Shown: in pieces, positions 6,717 to 8,722 of the stretch
How the letters are laid out: each line of letters opens with the position of its first letter
Numbering within the stretch: the first letter of the stretch is position 1
Assembly: GCF_036311985.1 (NCBI RefSeq)
Contig: NZ_JAZDCJ010000042.1
Length of the DNA: 8,722 nucleotides
From: JAZDCJ01 sp036311985
GTDB taxonomy: Bacteria; Actinomycetota; Actinomycetes; Actinomycetales; Micrococcaceae
Reading direction: 5' to 3' (one strand)
The notes under the pieces: model-generated
Told to the model about the DNA's origin: nothing
What the model saw: only the letters and a program-made list of their open reading frames with translations
The model's database searches: none
Position numbers and translations under genes: made by a program

Positions 6717-7100
6717 CTATGCCGCGAGGGCGAGGACCGGAACGGAGCCTGGCACCGGCGTCGTCCTCGTTGATGCCGCCGCGGCGGGCGCGGGCGGAAT
6801 CGCGGCACTGGGGGCGCGGACGAGGACGCGGGCTCCGCGCAGCTCGGCCGCGACCTGCCACGTGAGGTCGAGCAGGGTGGTTCCCAGCGCCCCCGCCACG
6901 GCGGCGATCATCTAGCTTGAGGGCTCCTTGAGGCCGCGCTCGATCTCGGAGAGGTACTGCGGGGAGATGCCGGCCAGGCGGGCCGTGTCCGCCAGGCGGT
7001 CGCCGCGGGACGCACGCAGGAGGCGCAGCCGCCGCCCGAGGACTTCCCGCCACAACGGCTCGGGTTCCGGCACTTCCGGGGTTGCTCTGCGCTGCTCCAT
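6717..7100 (-). pseudogene. ClgR/PopR-like XRE regulator split by one amber codon
   Basis: From ATG 7100 the frame encodes 62 residues with an XRE-type helix-turn-helix (REVLGRRLRLLR, then LADTARLAGISPQYLSEIERG) and stops at TAG (6912-6914) after GLKEPSS. The same frame continues without shift for 64 codons, MIAAVAGALGTTLLDLTW onward, and ends at 6717. In ClgR-family proteins KEASSE/KEPSSE followed by a hydrophobic helix is continuous, so the TAG most simply derives from a GAG Glu codon. The downstream part ends in LALAA; C-terminal Ala-Ala is, from memory, the ClpP degradation signal of Streptomyces ClgR and PopR. The 62-residue product still holds most of the DNA-binding domain. A -10-like TACGCT (plus 7106-7111) lies 5 bases before the ATG. 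Its neighbour is clpP debris, consistent with a former clp regulator. Confidence 0.8.
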
Positions 7101-7165
7101 GCCCCAGCGTAGGCACGGTCTCCGCGGGGCAGTCACGCGGTTCCGCTGCAGGCAGAGCACCCCGG

Positions 7166-7202
7166 TTTGGGCGGCCGCCACCGCCTCCGGTACAGTAGAC
7201 CA
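7166..7202 (+). promoter_or_regulatory. Putative promoter of tRNA-Ser
   Basis: A TACAGT -10 box (7191-7196) lies 10 bases before the mature tRNA, with a TTTGGG/TTGGGC -35-like sequence at 7166-7172 giving a spacer of 18-19. This would give a short 5' leader for RNase P removal. Confidence 0.5.
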
Positions 7203-7206
7203 GTCT

Positions 7207-7296
7207 GGTGACGTGTCCGAGCGGCCGAAGGTGCAACACTCGAAATGTTGTTTGGTGTAACAGCCAACGTGGGTTCAAATCCCACCGTCACCGCCA
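7207..7296 (+). tRNA. tRNA-Ser (anticodon CGA)
   Basis: The acceptor strand GGTGACG (7207-7213) pairs fully with CGTCACC (7286-7292), followed by discriminator G and an encoded CCA (7294-7296). The anticodon stem CAACA/TGTTG encloses the loop CTCGAAA, with anticodon CGA at 7241-7243, reading UCG serine codons. A long class II variable arm spans about 7251-7268. The T arm is GTGGG-TTCAAAT-CCCAC (7269-7285). All arms are intact at 90 bases. Confidence 0.97.
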
Positions 7297-7301
7297 GTGA
7301 G

Positions 7302-7349
7302 AAAGGTCCCGGTTCCCCTGTAAATCAAGGGAACCGGGGCCTTTTGCTT
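7302..7349 (+). terminator. Strong rho-independent terminator after tRNA-Ser
   Basis: CCCGGTTCCC (7308-7317) pairs perfectly with GGGAACCGGG (7329-7338). The stem is extended by GG/CC and by A/T pairs, with a loop of 11 bases. CTTTTGCTTT follows on the plus strand. The A run on the other side allows some minus-strand activity. Confidence 0.9.
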
Positions 7350-7848
7350 TGTCCGGGCTGGTGCTATTGGCAAAGAATTAGCAAAACTTCACCATGGCCC
7401 CCTTCCCAAGTCTCCAGCTGCGATCACGGCCGCGAGTAACCGGCTCCCCCAGACTTCACCGATCGCTGGTGGCGCCGATCAAGCGCCGTTCCGGGAATCT
7501 TTCGAGTAAGAGTACGGCTCTATCAGGAGTTACTGCGGGCTGTCACCAGCTTCGGTCGCCCCTAGCCAGGGCCGCTTTTTGATACCACTAGCTGTCATGA
7601 GCTGTCATTGAATCTGCGGAACAGTTGAGGGGTTGTGGCGAGAATCGTGTGTGGGTAGGTAAGTGAGCAGGGATGCGCCATTACGGATCCAGATAGCGGC
7701 GCCCCATGGTGCTCCGGCTAGACACCGGCAGTCAGGACTTCGGGCGTCGAACCGGCCGGCACTAACAAACGGGCGAACGATCCCAGTCTGCCTAGCGAGC
7801 CACTGGCGAAGCACGCCCGTCAGCGCGAGGGACTGCTGCACGAGTAGG
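7350..7848. other. Non-coding stretch between tRNA terminator and IS element
   Basis: I find no convincing gene in these 500 bases. Open frames on either strand are short, lack ribosome sites and do not show G/C-rich third positions. Small items seen are two GCAAA motifs 11 bases apart in an A/T-rich patch (7367-7387), a weak GCCC/GGGC hairpin followed by TTTTT (about 7556-7580), and a tandem 10-mer (7590-7609). Its position just behind a tRNA and before an insertion sequence suits decayed or acquired DNA, but no integrase or tRNA-end duplication is visible. Confidence 0.6.
7590..7609. repeat. Tandem 10-mer AGCTGTCAT(g/t)
   Basis: AGCTGTCATG is followed directly by AGCTGTCATT, two 10-base units differing only in the last base. 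They sit just after a TTTTT run. They could be adjacent protein-binding half-sites on one face of the helix, or a chance duplication. Confidence 0.55.
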
Positions 7849-7897
7849 TGACATCTGATCTGGCTTGCCCGCGGGGTGGGTCTGGAAGGATGTTGCT

Positions 7898-8206
7898 GTG
7901 CCCAAGCCCTACCCGTCCGAGTTCCGTGACGACGTTGTGCGCGTCGCGAGGAACCGTGAGCCCGGAGTGACGATCGAGCAAATCGCGAAAGACTTCGGGG
8001 TCCACCCGATGACGTTGCAGAAGTGGCTGCGTCGCGCCGACATCGACGCAGGTGCGAAGCCCGGCCAGTCCCGGACCGAGGCGGCGGAGATCCGCGAGCT
8101 GAAGAAGCGGAACCGGTTGCTCGAGCAGGAGAACGAGGTCCTCCGGCGGGCGGCGGCGTATCTGTCGCAGGCGAATCTGCCGGGAAAAGGTTCTACCCGC
8201 TCGTGA
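7898..8206 (+). CDS. IS3-family transposase subunit OrfA
   Basis: The 102-residue product has a helix-turn-helix (about 1-50: PYPSEFRDDVVRVAR, then IEQIAKDFGVHPMTLQKWLRRA) that recognises the insertion-sequence ends. It is followed by a leucine-zipper-like coiled coil (ELKKRNRLLEQENEVLRRAAAYL, in two parts ELKKRNRLLEQEN and EVLRRAAAYL) for multimerisation. GTG 7898 is chosen over an earlier ATG-type start because GGAAGGA lies 7 bases upstream and MPKPYP is the family N-terminus. Near the end, GGGAAAA allows a -1 frameshift producing the OrfAB transposase. Alone, OrfA of IS3 elements usually acts as a regulator of transposition. Confidence 0.93.
   Translation: MPKPYPSEFRDDVVRVARNREPGVTIEQIAKDFGVHPMTLQKWLRRADIDAGAKPGQSRTEAAEIRELKKRNRLLEQENEVLRRAAAYLSQANLPGKGSTRS
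8182..8188 (+). promoter_or_regulatory. Programmed -1 ribosomal frameshift site
   Basis: The heptamer G GGA AAA sits in the X XXY YYZ phase of orfA. Slipping back one base leads into AGG TTC TAC, the orfB frame, which is open to the window edge. Such sites make the OrfAB fusion in IS3 elements. A clear downstream pseudoknot was not identified by eye. Confidence 0.75.
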
Positions 8207-8722
8207 CAGAGCTCGCCGAAGCAGGGATCCCTGTGACGGTGACGTGCCGGGTGCTCAAGCTCTCCCGCCAGCCCTACTACCGATGGCTGGCCGGCCCCAT
8301 CACCGATAGCGAGGTCGTGGAGGCGTATCGCGCGAACGCGCTGTTCGACGCGCACAAGGATGACCCCGAGTTCGGGCACCGGCTCCTCGCCGACGAGGCC
8401 CGTGACGCGGGTGAGGCGATGTCTGACCGGACCGCGTGGCGGATCGCCTCCGCAAACGGCTGGTGGTCCGCGTTCGGGAAGAAGCGGGGACGTAACGGCA
8501 AGAAGCCGGGCCCGCCGGTCCACGACGACCTGTGCGCGGTCGTCGACGAGGACGGCCGGACCCGGCACGTGTTCGCCGCCGAAGCCCCGAACCAGCTCTG
8601 GCTCGTGGACATCACGGAGCACCGGACCGCGGAAGGCAAGCTCTACTGTTGCGCCATCAAGGACGCGTGCTCAGGCCGGATCGTGGGGTACTCGATCGAC
8701 TCGAGGATGAAGTCCCGCCTGG
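8203..8722 (+). CDS. IS3-family transposase OrfB, partial
   Basis: The frame is open to the window edge, about 173 codons. It can be entered by the -1 slip at 8182-8188, or from a GTG at 8203 that overlaps the orfA stop (GTGA). An N-terminal helix-turn-helix segment (TVTCRVLKLSRQPYYRWLAG) is followed by EFGHRLLADEARDAG, typical of the HTH_21 region. The integrase core begins at about WLVDITEH, where the first catalytic Asp of the DDE triad is encoded at 8608-8610. The remaining Asp and Glu lie beyond the window. The enzyme catalyses cut-and-join transposition via a circular intermediate in this family. No frameshift or stop interrupts the visible part. Confidence 0.92.
   Translation, partial: MTELAEAGIPVTVTCRVLKLSRQPYYRWLAGPITDSEVVEAYRANALFDAHKDDPEFGHRLLADEARDAGEAMSDRTAWRIASANGWWSAFGKKRGRNGKKPGPPVHDDLCAVVDEDGRTRHVFAAEAPNQLWLVDITEHRTAEGKLYCCAIKDACSGRIVGYSIDSRMKSRL

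Larger units (their letters stand above)
7849..8722 (+). mobile_element. IS3-family insertion sequence, right part beyond window
   Basis: The element carries overlapping orfA and orfB in the layout typical of IS3. The left boundary is not certain: TGACATCTGATC at 7849-7860 is a candidate end because IS3 termini usually start with TG and lie about 50 bases before orfA. The right end, its inverted repeat and any 3-4 base target duplication are outside the window. The genes seen are undamaged, so the copy may be intact. Confidence 0.8.

Noticed and set aside
7605..7841. Minus-strand frame of 78 codons in the region before the IS element
   Set aside because: No recognisable motif, no ribosome site and no codon bias.
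7865..7897. Upstream start for OrfA
   Set aside because: The GTG at 7898 has a well-placed ribosome site and the usual family N-terminus.

Overview
The window is high-GC actinobacterial DNA. Codon third positions are strongly G/C. Several genes start directly behind TAGGCT-like -10 boxes, which implies leaderless transcripts. The order upp <- -> tadA ... tRNA-Ser(CGA) is, from memory, typical of Micrococcales (Arthrobacter/Kocuria/Micrococcus relatives). The species cannot be fixed from the sequence alone.

Layout. (1) 72-887, minus: a DNA-binding protein with an OmpR/PhoB-type winged helix but no receiver domain. (2) 888-1491: a long divergent regulatory region with a perfect CRP/GlxR-type palindrome, two other perfect inverted repeats, and a direct repeat matching the mycobacterial PhoP box just before the next gene. 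(3) 1492-3824, plus: a response regulator and sensor histidine kinase with overlapping start and stop codons, forming a PhoP/TcrX-like two-component system. (4) 3857-4831: a small transglutaminase-like gene bracketed by two direct copies of a 115-bp repeat with inverted ends. The copies are 97/115 identical without gaps, and the second has extra tandem copies of its left arm. (5) 4898-6067: upp (uracil salvage, minus) and tadA (tRNA wobble deaminase, plus), divergent from a 48-bp double promoter. (6) 6099-7100: a decayed accessory Clp module. Two clpP remnants are fused in one frame and converge on a ClgR/PopR-like regulator split by a single amber codon. The frame beyond the amber still ends in Leu-Ala-Leu-Ala-Ala. 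(7) 7207-7349: tRNA-Ser(CGA) with encoded CCA and a strong terminator. (8) 7350-7897: non-coding DNA of unsettled origin. (9) 7898-8722: the left part of an IS3-family element with a GGGAAAA -1 frameshift site, cut by the window edge.

How it fits together. Region 1-3 looks like one signalling unit: the two-component system is probably autoregulated through the PhoP-like box, and it shares a control region with the receiver-less regulator and a possible cAMP-receptor input. Regions 4 and 6-9 look like accessory material around conserved housekeeping genes (upp, tadA, tRNA-Ser). They comprise a repeat family of unknown function, a protease/regulator module that is being lost, and an insertion sequence downstream of a tRNA. 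The most unusual items are the 115-bp repeat pair and the amber-split ClgR/PopR-like gene next to the clpP remnants. No complete new defence or metabolic system is visible.
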